DNA of 64,000 nucleotides from Whitmania pigra (taxonomy: Eukaryota; Annelida; Clitellata; Hirudinida; Haemopidae). The notes below the pieces were generated by a model. It was not told where the DNA came from. It made no database searches and worked only from the letters and a program-made list of their open reading frames with translations. The stretch lies in contig JAJTWR010000437.1 of assembly GCA_021613335.1 (NCBI GenBank), positions 186,001 through 250,000 of the forward strand, given 5' to 3'. Both the position numbers and the translations under genes were made by a program. Shown here piece after piece: positions 23,701 to 32,528 of the stretch. The number at the start of each line of letters is the position of its first letter. Within the stretch, counting starts at the first letter, position 1.

Positions 23701-26700
23701 GATTTGAACATTGTTGGATTCGATTTTGGCCTCCGCGATTTTGATTCTATTCGATTTTCCCTTTTTTTGATTCGATTTGAAAAGTAAATGAAATCAAAAA
23801 TGTAATATTATTTATAAAGATGGTTATAAATTCTTAAATTTATAAAATTGGTTATATATTTTTAAATTTATAGAAATGGTTATAAATTCCTCGTTAAGTA
23901 AACATTGTTGTAGGCTACATGCTTCTTGTTCTACTTGTAGCTTTACCGCCTTTTAAATATGTCTGAGTTAGACAGCAGGAAATATAATGCTAAGAAGATT
24001 ATCTCAAGCTGCAGTATGGAAGGCGGTTAATGAAACTCTAGTTAAAGCCAAGGAAGTCAAACGCAGCTCAGGTGCACGTGTCCCTCGAATCACAGTTTCA
24101 CGTTCTTTGCTGCTTGAGCTTGTTTCTTTACTTAAGCCATTTGAAGAAGCAACACAGGTGCTGCAGAGTGATGGTGTCACAATTTCTCAAGTGATACCTG
24201 CATTAATTGGGATTGATGAAGCAATTGCAAATTGTAAAACTCAGTTAATTGCTTTGAAAAAAAAAACCTTCGTGCAGCTCTTCATAACAGATTCCAGGAA
24301 TCTATGAGAAGACCAGAGTATGTGGTCTCAACTGTGTTGGATAGTCGTTTCAATCTAGTTCCTTTTGGTACCACCCCGCTGCTTGATTATCATTTTATTG
24401 ACAGTATTGACAGTGGGTCACATAAAAGTACTACATTAATAATCCCATCAGCCAATGAGTCAAGATCTTCACATGGTGGATTCAATAAAGTCAGAAATCG
24501 ATTGTCATCGTCGACTGTGGAGTCATTGCTGCTCTTGAGGGAACATAGAACTGACTCAAACTGGGTTTAATGATTTTTTTTAAACGGTAATAAAACTGTA
24601 AAAATGTCATAAATGAATGTTGGCTGTTAATTTCATTGTGTTTTGCTCAAAAATTTGCGAAGCTACGGCAGCAGTAAATTTTTGAAGATTTGATTCGATT
24701 TGGGATTTGAACATTTGGGATTTGATTTGGAATTTTGAGATTCGACTTGAGATTTGGTTGTTGAGATTTGAATAATTTTACAGATGATTTGAAATTTGAC
24801 CATGGAGATTCGATTTGAGATTTGCCCATCACTGGCAGCTGCTCAGTTGGTTCTCCGTGAGGAATATGTAGACAAAAAAATGCAATATGGTTGGAGTGAA
24901 GATATTCTGAAGATGCAGGAACCAGTTACAAAATGGGAAGTTCAATTCGCTTTCCGAAGGTTAAAAAATAGTAGTCCAGGGCAAGATGGAATCAAAAAAT
25001 ATCATATCAGAGAATTCAGCTTTGATGATCTAGCTGCTTACATGTCCCTATGGTTGCTAGTGAGCATCGCTCCTGCTTCCTTCAAAGAGAGACTGGTTAC
25101 ATTGATCCCAAAAAACAGAGAAGCATCATCTCCAGGTGATTATCGGCCCATTACAGTTGGCCTAATAATGTCTCGTCTATTCCACCGCGTCTTGGCAAGT
25201 AGAATGTTCTCAAGTTGGTCACTGTCACCACGTCAAAAAGCTTTTTGCCCAGGAGATGGGGTGGCACAGAATATCTTCCTGATTAAATCAATTTTACAGA
25301 AAAAGAGAGAACGGCTTCAAAAACTGAACATGACATTCGTGGACGTCAGCAAAGCTTTCGATTCTGTTTCGCATAGATCTCTCCTAAGAGCTGCGTCCAT
25401 ACTCGGAACTCCACCTGTGTTGCTCAATTACATAAGTAGTTTATATCAAAGAGGAACAGTACGACTGAGGACGGACGATGGTCTCAGTGGGCTGGTGGCG
25501 GTAAACAGAGGAGTTCGTCAAGGAGACTCAATGTCTCTCATTGATCGAAATGATTACAAATGAATTGGATCAAACAATTGGTATTTCGAGCGGCAGAGAA
25601 TCGTCGTCAAAATGCAATTACATCGCCTTTGCCGACGATCCTGTAATGATGTCATCCACAGACATAAGAATGACGTATTGCTAGAACAGTTGGAATATGA
25701 AATGGCTGGCATTGGATTGAAATTGAAACCACTCAAGTGTTCCTCACTTCGAACGGAGACTCATAGCAGGCAGAAACTGTGGATCGTCAATCCCACACCC
25801 TATCCCAAAGTTCAGCATTAAGATATCCGAGCAATAGACATTTCCCAAACCTATAAATACCTTGGCATAGAAATCGGGTCGCGGCTAAAATTCATATCAC
25901 TGAGGGAAAAAGTTAAAAAATCAATTCACTCCATTTCGAGAGCTTCTCTTAAACCATCCCAGCGATTGTACGTGCTCCAAGTTCACTTAATACCAAGTCT
26001 TATCCACACATTTACGTTCGAAAATATATCTCTTAAAGCATTGGCATCTTTTGACGCCGCTATGAGGAAGGCAACAAGAAAATGGGTTTATCTTCCACAG
26101 GATGACCCAATACCCTCTTACTATACCCCTGTCAAATATAGTGGCATGGGAATTCCTCAACTTAAAGAATGGGTTCCACGTCTTCGCATCCAGAGATTAA
26201 AGGGAATTCTGTCCGAGTCTCATCGAGGAAACGACAACTTCATGGCCGACGTATTCAAAGATAACCTCATGTTGATGAATTAATTCAAAAAATTTGGAAG
26301 GGATGCCAAAGGATGCGTGGAAAAGAGGAGTTGCGGAGAGTTTATATCGGACGGTGGATGGATACGGTCTGCGCTCATTCTCCGGGGGAAGAGGCATAAG
26401 TGAGTGAATAACAGCCGCTGTCCCGAAGTTGCCATCTGGCCAATATATCAGATGTTTAAAAGTTCAAGCTGCAGCTCTCTATTGCAAGATGAAAGCTGCG
26501 AGATGGGGACATCAGATTAATACCGATTGCAGGTTGTGAGACCAATGAATATCTGGGGCACATGATCCATAAGTGTCCTATAAAAGAAGGACCCCGACAC
26601 GAGAGCACAACAACGTTGTGAAAATGCTCGAATGCGAGTTGAAAAAAAAAGAGGCTATACAGCAACAATCGAACCTCGCAGGATCTCAGGCCCTGAACGC

Positions 26701-29422
26701 GGGCATTAAAATTTGATGAGGATTTTCTTTGTCTCTTACAATTCCGAGTCGATTTCTTGTGCATTGATTGCTTTTGAAAGGCTGAGGGAATAAAGGAAAA
26801 TAATAAATTTATAAAGCGCCATGTGCCTATCGTCAGAGGCGCCTTGTGTCTTCGGTGTACCATGAAGTCCTGAGGTCTACAACGATGAATAGCGAACTCA
26901 CAAAAATTGGTGCAAATTGGTGTGTATCTAATATTTTATCTCTTAATGTTAAGAAAATTGTGTACATCTTTACAACCACCACATTCACATTGGCGACTCC
27001 TTACTATCTCGAGTTGACAATTGTAAATTTCTTAGAATCATCATTGACCAACACCTTACTTTCAAACCACATTTGATATCTCATTAATATATATATATAG
27101 CTTTATCACCTCGTCGATAGCTGTAACGTTATATTATTCCTTCATATTTTCAAATTTAAATTGTTATAATATAGTTTGGGCTTGCAATTATCCATTTTTA
27201 CCTGCTTCTCTTGCTTAAACTCAAAAAACTCAAGATTCTTAAAGTACATCAAATTAACCACTACCATGCCGGCATCTTTATGTACAAACTGCACCATCAC
27301 ATGCTTCCATACTTATATAATGAACTTATTGTAACTCACTCACCACTACATTAAATAACTTTTTATGAAAAAAAAATTTGTTATTATTGACTTTTGACCT
27401 TCCTATCTTTTTTGGGCACCGCAAAACATTTTGGGATTTTTTTTATTAAGTTTGAGAATATTACTTAACCAAATTTATGTCATAATTTTAGAAACACTAT
27501 CTAGATTACATAATAAAATTTTAGAAATTTTCATGGTGTATTAGTTAAGTTATCGTCAAAAGATGAGTACTTCCTATATATATATATATATTATTGGGCT
27601 GAGTGTATTTAAAGGTGTGTGCAGGAATCTTTGCATAATTTAATCAGGCAGGTGGTTCTTTGGACATGTTCTTAACAGAAGACCAAAAGAGGTATTATAA
27701 CGCCATGAAAAAGCTTGGATCCAAACAGCCTCAAAAACCAGTACCTAAACCCAAAGTAACATTAATTATTTTAATAGTTTAATAAAATAAAGTGATCAGA
27801 AACATGTCATCAATTCTACATAAATTTGTTTTTCAGATTAAATTTCAATTGTTCTTTTTCAACTTGGTATCGAACCAAACATTCGATGTGGCAATAATGT
27901 GCGTAATAGTCGTCAACATGATTTGCATGGCGGTCGAATATCACAATCAACCAGAAGAACTCGAAGATACTTTAGATTATATTAACCAACTATTTGTGGC
28001 TATTTTCACAATGGAATTTTTGTTCAAACTGATGGCTTACCGTTTTTACTATTTCAAACAACCGTGGAACGTTTTCGACTTTGTTGTCGTGATCATATCT
28101 ATACTTGGTAATTAGTTTATTAATGAATAATAAAAATAATAATTATTCCAATAATAACTCTGCAATGTTTCAGGCTTGGCTTTGATGACATTTGTGAAGC
28201 AGCATTTGGTTTCTCCAACATTAATTAGGGTAGTCAGAGTATTTAGAGTAGGAAGAATTTTGCGATTGGTTAAGAGTGCCAAAGGGATTAGAACATTACT
28301 TTTCTCTTTAGCTGTTTCCCTTCCAGCACTATTCAACATTGGATTGCTTCTTTTTTTAATCATGTTCATTTATGCAATATTTGGGGTTTCGTTTTTCATG
28401 AACGTAAAATACTCAAGTGGCATCGATGACATGTTTAATTTTGAAACCGTTTTAAATGGAATTCTCATTCTTTTTCAAATTGCCACTTCGGCAGGATGGC
28501 ACGGCGTACTCGAAGCTCTTCGGGCTGACTGCGACATTGATAACAGTGCTGAGAGGTAAAGAGGTTAATCTTGAGCGACATACGTCATAATTTATGCCAA
28601 CTTTGTTACAATTGTAGTTATTGTTGGCGTGGGGCTATGGCCGTTGCATATTTGGTTACTTATCTAATCATCAGTTTTCTTGTCATCATCAATATGTACA
28701 TAGCTGTCATCCTGGAGAATTTTTCACAAGCAACTGAGGATGTACAACGAGGCTTAACCCAAGATGACATCGACATGTACTATGAAACGTGGGAAAAGTT
28801 TGATGAAAAGGCTACGGGTTACATAAAACTCGAGAAACTGAGTGAGTTTCTTGATGCTCTAGAGCCACCCTTGGGAATTCCAATACCCAACTACTTCACT
28901 ATTATCCATCTGGATATACCCATATGCGAAGATGATGTTGTACATTGCGTTGACATTCTTGATGCTCTTGCAAAAAAATACCTAGGAACTTCAAAAGTAC
29001 GTTTAAATATCATGTCTTTTATTAAAACCACCGCAAAAATAATGACTTATATTTCAATTCATCAGGAAAGTGCCAGGGAGCTTGGTGATGTCAAAAAAGG
29101 CTCGGGAAACAAAAATTACCTGGCATCCACATCAACTCTGCAAAGACAAAGAGAAATATTCTGCGCTAAATTAATTCAGATTGTTTGGCGAAAACATGTA
29201 GAAAAGAAAAAAAAGGAAAGAATGCAGATCGAGAACGTTTTTGGATCAACTAATCAGATTTTAATTGAAAGACGATGTGGAGTCGATGTGAAAAACGTTA
29301 ATTCAGATTCATTACGAAATGAAGGAGGTTCGCCAAAGCGATGTCAAAAAATTGGAACGTTGGAATGCTCCCCACTCCTCATTGTAAATCCGTTCTATCA
29401 GCCAAACAAGTTTTATAATTAA
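5284..29422 (+). CDS. Voltage-gated sodium channel alpha subunit, Nav1/para type
   Basis: Pore-forming alpha subunit of a fast neuronal and muscle Na+ channel in the plasma membrane. All four repeats are present in order, each with six membrane segments and a re-entrant P loop. The selectivity residues are D (8532-8534, TQDYWE), E (16410-16412, CGEWIE), K (18386-18388, TFKGW) and A (28491-28493, TSAGW): the DEKA ring of bilaterian Nav1, not Cav. I place about 34 coding exons, total about 5.59 kb or 1,860 residues, a normal length for the family. The start at 5284 opens an N-terminus with the family motif RPFTSESL. The stop is at 29420-29422. Most introns are 50-110 bp; the large ones are filled by transposons. 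Two junctions (exon 2/3 and within the I-II linker) do not close cleanly in frame. No frame-destroying lesion is seen in the channel core. Confidence 0.97.
5935..6010. mobile_element. 76-bp hAT-type MITE in Nav intron 1
   Basis: Inverted ends caggggtttctaacc and ggttgggcacccctg bound only 76 bp, flanked by a perfect 8-bp duplication atctaaaa (5927-5934 and 6011-6018). The termini match those of the 3-kb hAT element at 11626-14624, which suggests the same transposase family mobilised both. Confidence 0.85.
7327..8278 (-). mobile_element. Degenerate hAT transposon (ZMYM1-like transposase remains)
   Basis: Inverted ends cagtggcgtaccaa (7327-7340) and ttggtatgccactg (8265-8278) bound 952 bp inside a Nav intron. 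The flanking octamers gtgtcacg and gtgtcgat agree only at the first five bases, so the duplication is eroded. On the minus strand around 7680-8090 broken frames carry words such as [20 protein letters not shown], reminiscent of the hAT transposases related to ZMYM1. Stops and frameshifts show it is inactive. Confidence 0.65.
8888..9423 (+). mobile_element. Non-autonomous pogo/Tigger-type element
   Basis: Ends cagtcaaatctcg(gt)tactatgccac and gtggcatagtaacgagatttgactg are near-perfect inverted repeats, flanked by TA dinucleotides (8886-8887, 9424-9425), the pogo/Tigger target signature. Further copies of the motif ctatgccac are scattered inside. At 9245 an ATG opens [19 protein letters not shown], the first helices of the CENP-B/Tigger N-terminal DNA-binding domain; the rest of the transposase is deleted. 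The element ends 44 bp before a coding exon. Confidence 0.85.
9468..15416 (+). CDS. Nav1 cytoplasmic linker I-II (about six exons)
   Basis: Recognisable by phase, splice motifs and continuity rather than by strong homology. Probable exons: 9468 to about 9602 ([18 protein letters not shown]), about 9889-9995 (KTSLKGAST), 11437-11579 ([12 protein letters not shown]), 14804-14924, 15121-15258 ([18 protein letters not shown]) and 15369-15416. Ser- and Arg-rich stretches such as RRASIASS resemble the kinase-site-bearing linker of other Nav channels. The 11579/14804 and 14924/15121 joins do not keep phase as drawn, so at least one small exon is probably missed. The 3.2-kb intron between 11580 and 14803 is almost entirely a nested transposon. 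Confidence 0.65.
10346..10540. mobile_element. Short inverted-repeat element (MITE) of unknown superfamily
   Basis: The left word gggtcccggtataacaggc and right word gcctgttacactggggcacc are imperfect inverted repeats about 195 bp apart. No target duplication is obvious and there is no coding capacity. Confidence 0.5.
10770..11090. repeat. Imperfect direct repeat in a Nav intron
   Basis: The series ttttgaagtggaacc ... tca(c/t)cggttatgtc ... ccgaaccc occurs at about 10783-10860 and again at about 10979-11062 in the same order. It looks like degraded DNA-transposon sequence; no terminus or coding piece could be defined. Confidence 0.45.
12022..13190 (-). mobile_element. hAT-type element carrying a LINE reverse-transcriptase fragment, copy 1
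   Basis: Ends TAGAGATGT and ACATCTCTA with a perfect 8-bp duplication catgtgat (12014-12021, 13191-13198). Subterminal zones are rich in short ATAAAAAAC words. The centre, on the minus strand (12220-12780), encodes the C-terminal part of a CR1-like reverse transcriptase ([29 protein letters not shown]) broken by one frameshift or stop compared with copy 2 at 33860-35037. There is no transposase, so mobility would have needed one supplied in trans. Confidence 0.85.
13644..14429. mobile_element. Long-inverted-repeat element nested in the 3-kb hAT
   Basis: Both arms, each about 150 bp, begin tgtcagtgtcctgac and continue through attgcgttttA, tatgtcgc(a/g)gaggtgtgatg and a GATGCGG word in opposite orientation. 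The middle has no convincing coding sequence. The length of the arms suits a foldback-type or long-TIR DNA element; I saw no clear target duplication. Confidence 0.7.
15484..16749 (+). CDS. Nav1 domain II (five exons)
   Basis: Exons 15484-15728, 15845-16018, 16103-16243, 16299-16505 and 16566-16749. S1 ([18 protein letters not shown]), S2-S3, S4 ([18 protein letters not shown]), the S4-S5 linker and S5, P loop [15 protein letters not shown] and S6 ([13 protein letters not shown]) are all intact, followed by an acidic, amphipathic start of linker II-III. At the insect pyrethroid positions the S4-S5 linker and S5 read Ile (16160-16162, M918 equivalent) and Cys (16193-16195, T929 equivalent). 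Confidence 0.95.
16819..18706 (+). CDS. Nav1 linker II-III and domain III (nine exons)
   Basis: Exons 16819-16905, 16974-17008, 17082-17238, 17377-17513, 17578-17751, 17824-17946, 18022-18288, 18377-18430 and 18569-18706. The linker is short and Ser/Asp-rich. Domain III S4 reads [19 protein letters not shown]. The P loop exon 18377-18430 carries TFKGWTDIM, with Thr (acg, 18395-18397) where nearly all Nav1 channels have Met or Ile. The turret contains N-glycosylation-type sites (NSS, NLT). S6 [16 protein letters not shown] is canonical. The intron 17752-17823 is 72 nt, in frame and free of stops, so its retention would lengthen the S3-S4 loop rather than break the protein. Confidence 0.95.
18707..20205. 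other. Left part of the 8.9-kb Nav intron, no feature recognised
   Basis: AT-rich sequence with low-complexity runs such as repeated gtaact/taactg words near 18740-18840 and gttcTACTT/CGACTTAG words near 19350-19440. No gene, terminus pair or coding remnant could be supported. Confidence 0.5.
20206..22209 (+). mobile_element. hAT element with BED finger and hATC remains
   Basis: Ends cagtgttgtgcag and tttttacaacactg with a perfect 8-bp duplication catgcaat (20198-20205, 22210-22217). Near 20610-20840 a broken frame carries a BED-type zinc finger (YACLLCQQ ... HVERMHP). The right part encodes the hAT C-terminal dimerisation motif ([16 protein letters not shown]). Most of the transposase body is missing, so the element is non-autonomous. 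The 3' part is duplicated in tandem (see separate entry). Confidence 0.88.
20860..22209 (+). repeat. Tandem duplication of the hAT 3' end including its terminus
   Basis: 20860-21499 and 21500-22209 are near-identical units starting tctgttgc(c/t)aacg and ending tttttacaacactg. Each carries the hATC-coding stretch. The first unit lacks about 70 bp that the second has (around 21605-21680). The element therefore has two right termini, one internal at 21499. Confidence 0.9.
22784..23510 (+). pseudogene. hAT/ZBED5-like transposase remnant
   Basis: From an ATG at 22784 a BED-like finger (KPFCLVW ... HLLKKHP) is followed, after frameshifts, by an open stretch from 23177 with [15 protein letters not shown], the catalytic-Asp neighbourhood typical of the ZBED5/SCAND3 group of hAT transposases. 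It ends abruptly at about 23510 where LINE sequence begins. Stops show it is dead. Confidence 0.65.
23510..26880 (+). mobile_element. R2-like LINE, 5'-truncated and interrupted by a hAT insertion
   Basis: Coding words run from 23525 ([10 protein letters not shown]...) to 23637, resume at 24843 after the hAT insertion, and continue to about 26400. Reverse-transcriptase features: [44 protein letters not shown] (motif A), [12 protein letters not shown] (motif B) and, after a frameshift at about 25545, IAFADD (motif C). Downstream there is a Cys/His motif (HMIHKCP). The architecture and word choice resemble the R2/NeSL side of LINEs with a restriction-like endonuclease. Several frameshifts and stops make it inactive. 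Confidence 0.75.
23638..24834 (+). mobile_element. hAT element inserted into the R2-like LINE
   Basis: Ends cagtgatgggcaaatc and gatttgcccatcactg are perfect 16-bp inverted repeats. The flanking octamers gctgctgc and gcagctgc differ at one base. The inside keeps a central transposase fragment ([20 protein letters not shown] at about 24120-24180; [15 protein letters not shown] from 24322) and long arrays of gatttGA/gattcga words beside both ends. The LINE reading frame on both sides joins up if the element is removed. Confidence 0.85.
26886..27350 (+). pseudogene. Decayed LINE reverse-transcriptase C-terminal fragment
   Basis: Words such as [18 protein letters not shown] and, further on, [12 protein letters not shown] and [20 protein letters not shown] in shifting frames match the thumb and connection region of a non-LTR reverse transcriptase, distinct from the R2-like element on its left. 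Many lesions; the family cannot be fixed. Confidence 0.55.
27648..29422 (+). CDS. Nav1 inactivation gate, domain IV and C-terminus (five exons)
   Basis: Exons 27648-27755, 27837-28107, 28174-28555, 28618-28996 and 29066-29422. The first encodes the III-IV linker with the fast-inactivation plug as MFL (27666-27674; insects MFM, vertebrates IFM) and the conserved [17 protein letters not shown]. Domain IV S4 has the usual long run of Arg/Lys ([19 protein letters not shown]). The P loop reads TSAGWHGVL, with His (28500-28502) where Asp is the rule. S6 is [19 protein letters not shown]. The C-terminus has an EF-hand-like region ([20 protein letters not shown]) and an IQ-like stretch ([17 protein letters not shown]) expected to bind calmodulin. 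Stop TAA at 29420-29422. Confidence 0.96.
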
Positions 29423-31168
29423 GCGCTACATAAAGAGACGGTCAATACCTGCTTCAATTATGAAACACTACGATAATCTTTGTAAATGTTGAAAGTAAAT
29501 CGTTCTTGGTGTTATCATTTGTAGTCATCCTTTAGCTGCACGAGGGACGTCATTTCAGAGGAAACCAGACTATTGCTCAAATGGCGGTAGCTCACATGGC
29601 AGTTGCTCACATAGATGCGCACATGGGCAATTGCTCACAATGACAGTTGTCTTCATAGACTCTTGCGCACATAGACTATATTATGCGCAAACGACATTTA
29701 CGCAAACTAAAATTTTTAACAAGTTAAATTAAAATGTTTTTGAATTTGTTTAAAATATCATTTCGTATGCGAACTTATGTTATTAAGTAATAAAAAAATA
29801 TAAGAAAAATATTAAACCTTATCTATTTTTATGTTCTCCTTAGTGAACAGGGCCGTATTTATAAATTGATCTCGTACAATCTCTTGTACAAATCAGAGTC
29901 GCCGAAAGAAAAAACAAGTGCCTTATGGTTAGATTTTTTCTGGGCCCCCTTTCCACCATTAGTCATATTTAGATGATTCAGTTGGAAAGTCAAAGACATA
30001 AAATAATATGAAGTTGCTCAAACTTAATAAAAAAAACTCTTGATTTGGAAAAATTAGGTGCATCTCCCTGGAAGAGGTTGAATTTTCTTTTCTTCCCTTT
30101 CAGCATCAAAGTAACAATAAAAATTTCATGCATAATTGCCCATTTGAGTTCATGGGCCCCCCAAACGTTTTTTAAGCCACGTTGCGGCGCATTGGCTGCA
30201 CCCCTTCTCGCGGGACCTGCTTCACTTGTAAAAGTTATTTGTTACTTTACAAAAAACAATAGTCAATAGAAAGCCTAATTAATTGCTTTTTATTTAATTA
30301 TTCATTTGTCCTATATCAATTTTGTTAAGAAATCGTTAATTTATTTGAGGATTTAATTTTTAATTATTTCATGGGAGGTTTGAACCCGTAAAGCTAGGAG
30401 GTGATAATTAAAAAATTTGAGTGCATCGTTCGCGCAAGAGTCTATGCAGGCAATTGCCTATGTGCGCAAGAGTCTATGCGCGCAACTGCCATGTGAAGGC
30501 AAAACTAACGGCTCCATAAGATTCAAAGGGTCCCGAATTTGATGTAATAACACCCCAATGGAGGACAAATTTCAGATTGTGAATTGGTTCTTATTAGTCG
30601 TTGTGAGCAATGGAAAGTGAAGGCAAGAGAATAATCACAACTGCAACCTATGTTAAGTAGATTTTTGGTGATATGGCTGGTGTACTTAATGTGAAATCTC
30701 GTTTTTCTTTAACAACCTTTAGGTCGTTGAAAAATGCATACATCAATTTTTAAACCACTGAATCATAATGGAGAACATTAATGAAATTCAATATTAAAAG
30801 AAATCACCATGCTTTAGTCATCACTAATTCACTTTGCCTCCATGTTGCACAGAATTGCCCAACATATCAATTTCAATATTTTACATAAGGATGTCTATTG
30901 AAAAGTACTGAGATTAAATAACAGTTGTTACTGACATGAGATGCATAAATAATCATTAGATGTGGATTAAATAAGCTAAGACTTCTCATATGGACCTACA
31001 TTTACAATAAAATATACGTTCTGAACATTTTGAGTTGTTTATGTGCAATTTCCTAAAAATAACAACAGGTCAGATGAAACAACAGCATAACATGATTATA
31101 TTAACAATATTAATTAAAAAATATACAGTAACCATGAACAAACCATTTTTTTGGAACAGAAAGACATT
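29423..31168. other. Intergenic region between the Nav gene and the TJAP1-like gene
   Basis: Apart from the inverted-repeat element at 29580-30500, I see AT-rich sequence without supported genes. The two genes on either side are convergent, so both 3' ends face this stretch. Confidence 0.6.
29580..30500. mobile_element. Element with long inverted repeats built from short iterated words
   Basis: Left arm (29580-29695) and right arm (about 30430-30500) share, in opposite orientation, CACATGGCAGTTGC, GGCAATTGC and CATAGACTCTTGCGCACATAG. The words are also iterated within each arm. The 0.75-kb centre has no convincing coding sequence. It resembles a foldback-type transposon. Confidence 0.6.
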
Positions 31169-32528
31169 TCATATATGCTCAACAGCAAACACTCGAGTTC
31201 TATGTACATGCGGAGTGAAATCCTTGCAATATTTCCATTCATCATCTGTCTGAATGCTAGCATCAACAAGGACACTCTCAACTAGGCACTTAGTACACAC
31301 CACCACTCTTCCTCTTTTTTCAATACTAGAATGATGCTTTGATAGAACTTGAGCTATTACAGAGATCGGAACTTCTTCATCATCCTCTCCTTCATTATTG
31401 TTATTTATCACCTTGGAAGTGGAATACACAATGGCTGTCGGGGGAAATGTTGGTATTGGAACCCTGGCTGGCCTAGATGCAGAGCTCTCAGGAAACTCCA
31501 TAATGGATTGAGTAGTTGAAAGATGATTCCTCACTCTGTATTGGATGTCAGGAGGTAACTGATAATAACAAAACCAAATGAATAGTATCATCCAAAAGTC
31601 ATCAGAAATGCTTTCATCATACCGCACTAAGAGATTGTGGCAAAAATGTGGAGGGTTTGCACTGTAGCAATTGGACTGCTAAATTGCAGTCGTTTCTGTA
31701 TCGATCCTAAGTAATTTAGAACAATTATTAAAAGGTCAAACAAAAAAATTAATCAAGACTGACAGCTGTGTCACTGAGATCTGATATGAAAAGTTTGGCT
31801 TCCAGAAGCTGAGAAGTTAATGAATGAACCTGCTCCTCCAATGAGGCTTTGTCCTTGTTAAGTTCCTCAACCTTCCAAAAACTTATTATTAACCAGGCAA
31901 TAATAACATGCAGCTAAATAATAAACAATTACTGAGTTCAAAAGATTACACTCCAAGGTGTGATTGTTCTTTTGTAATTTTTTATGACTATCCAGTAACC
32001 TGTTCAAACATCAATAAACATATTAACAAATCTATAAAACATTTAAAAGTGAAACTTATAAAACTCCATAAAAACGAAAATAGGGCAGCATAAAATAAAT
32101 CAAAATTAAAATAACACCTCTCATATCTGTCTCTCAGCTTATTAAAGTCATCTTGTAGCTTTGAATTCTCTTGCAAGAGTGCCTCATGTGCTACTGATGA
32201 CTCTCTCTGATATCTTAGCAAACAATTGTTGCTCTCTGCTAGCTTTGCCTTCAATTCTTCAACTTCCATGGCATGATGAAGGTCCACACTAACAATTAAC
32301 TTTGAAATGTAAAGAATACGAAAACAAGATTATCTAAATGTGAACCTGTCGCTCAAAGAGTTAGGGCATTTTTCGGTGAGAGATTCCTGAAATTAAAAAT
32401 CATTAGAAGTTAAATAAAGTGAAATCAAATTGATTATCTAAACTTGAAAAAGTATATAAATAATATAGTAAAAATGAGATTTATAAACAAACCTGTTTCA
32501 TGATAACCAAACTTGATGTTCTCAACAT
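31169..32528 (-). CDS. Coiled-coil protein, TJAP1/BEGAIN-like
   Basis: I assembled seven minus-strand exons that keep phase throughout: 32493-32528 (start ATG), 32346-32386, 32118-32288, 31933-31999, 31764-31871, 31623-31706 and 31169-31558 (stop). The product is about 298 residues. The first two-thirds are heptad-rich coiled coil (MEVEELKAKLAES, LQENSKLQDDFNKLRDRYER, LEEQVHSLTSQLLEAK). It is followed by NDCNLAVQLLQCKPSTFLP, which I associate with the tight-junction-associated TJAP1/BEGAIN group, then an acidic low-complexity segment and a Cys-containing tail (VVVCTKC). Introns are 63-118 bp apart from one of 106. In the family these are peripheral scaffold proteins at Golgi, junctions or synapses. 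The gene model is firm; the family name is from motif memory and less sure. Confidence 0.7.

Noticed and set aside
5284..29422. Calling the channel a calcium channel or a Nav2 (DEEA) channel
   Set aside because: The four filter residues read D, E, K, A in order, and the III-IV linker has the Nav inactivation gate.
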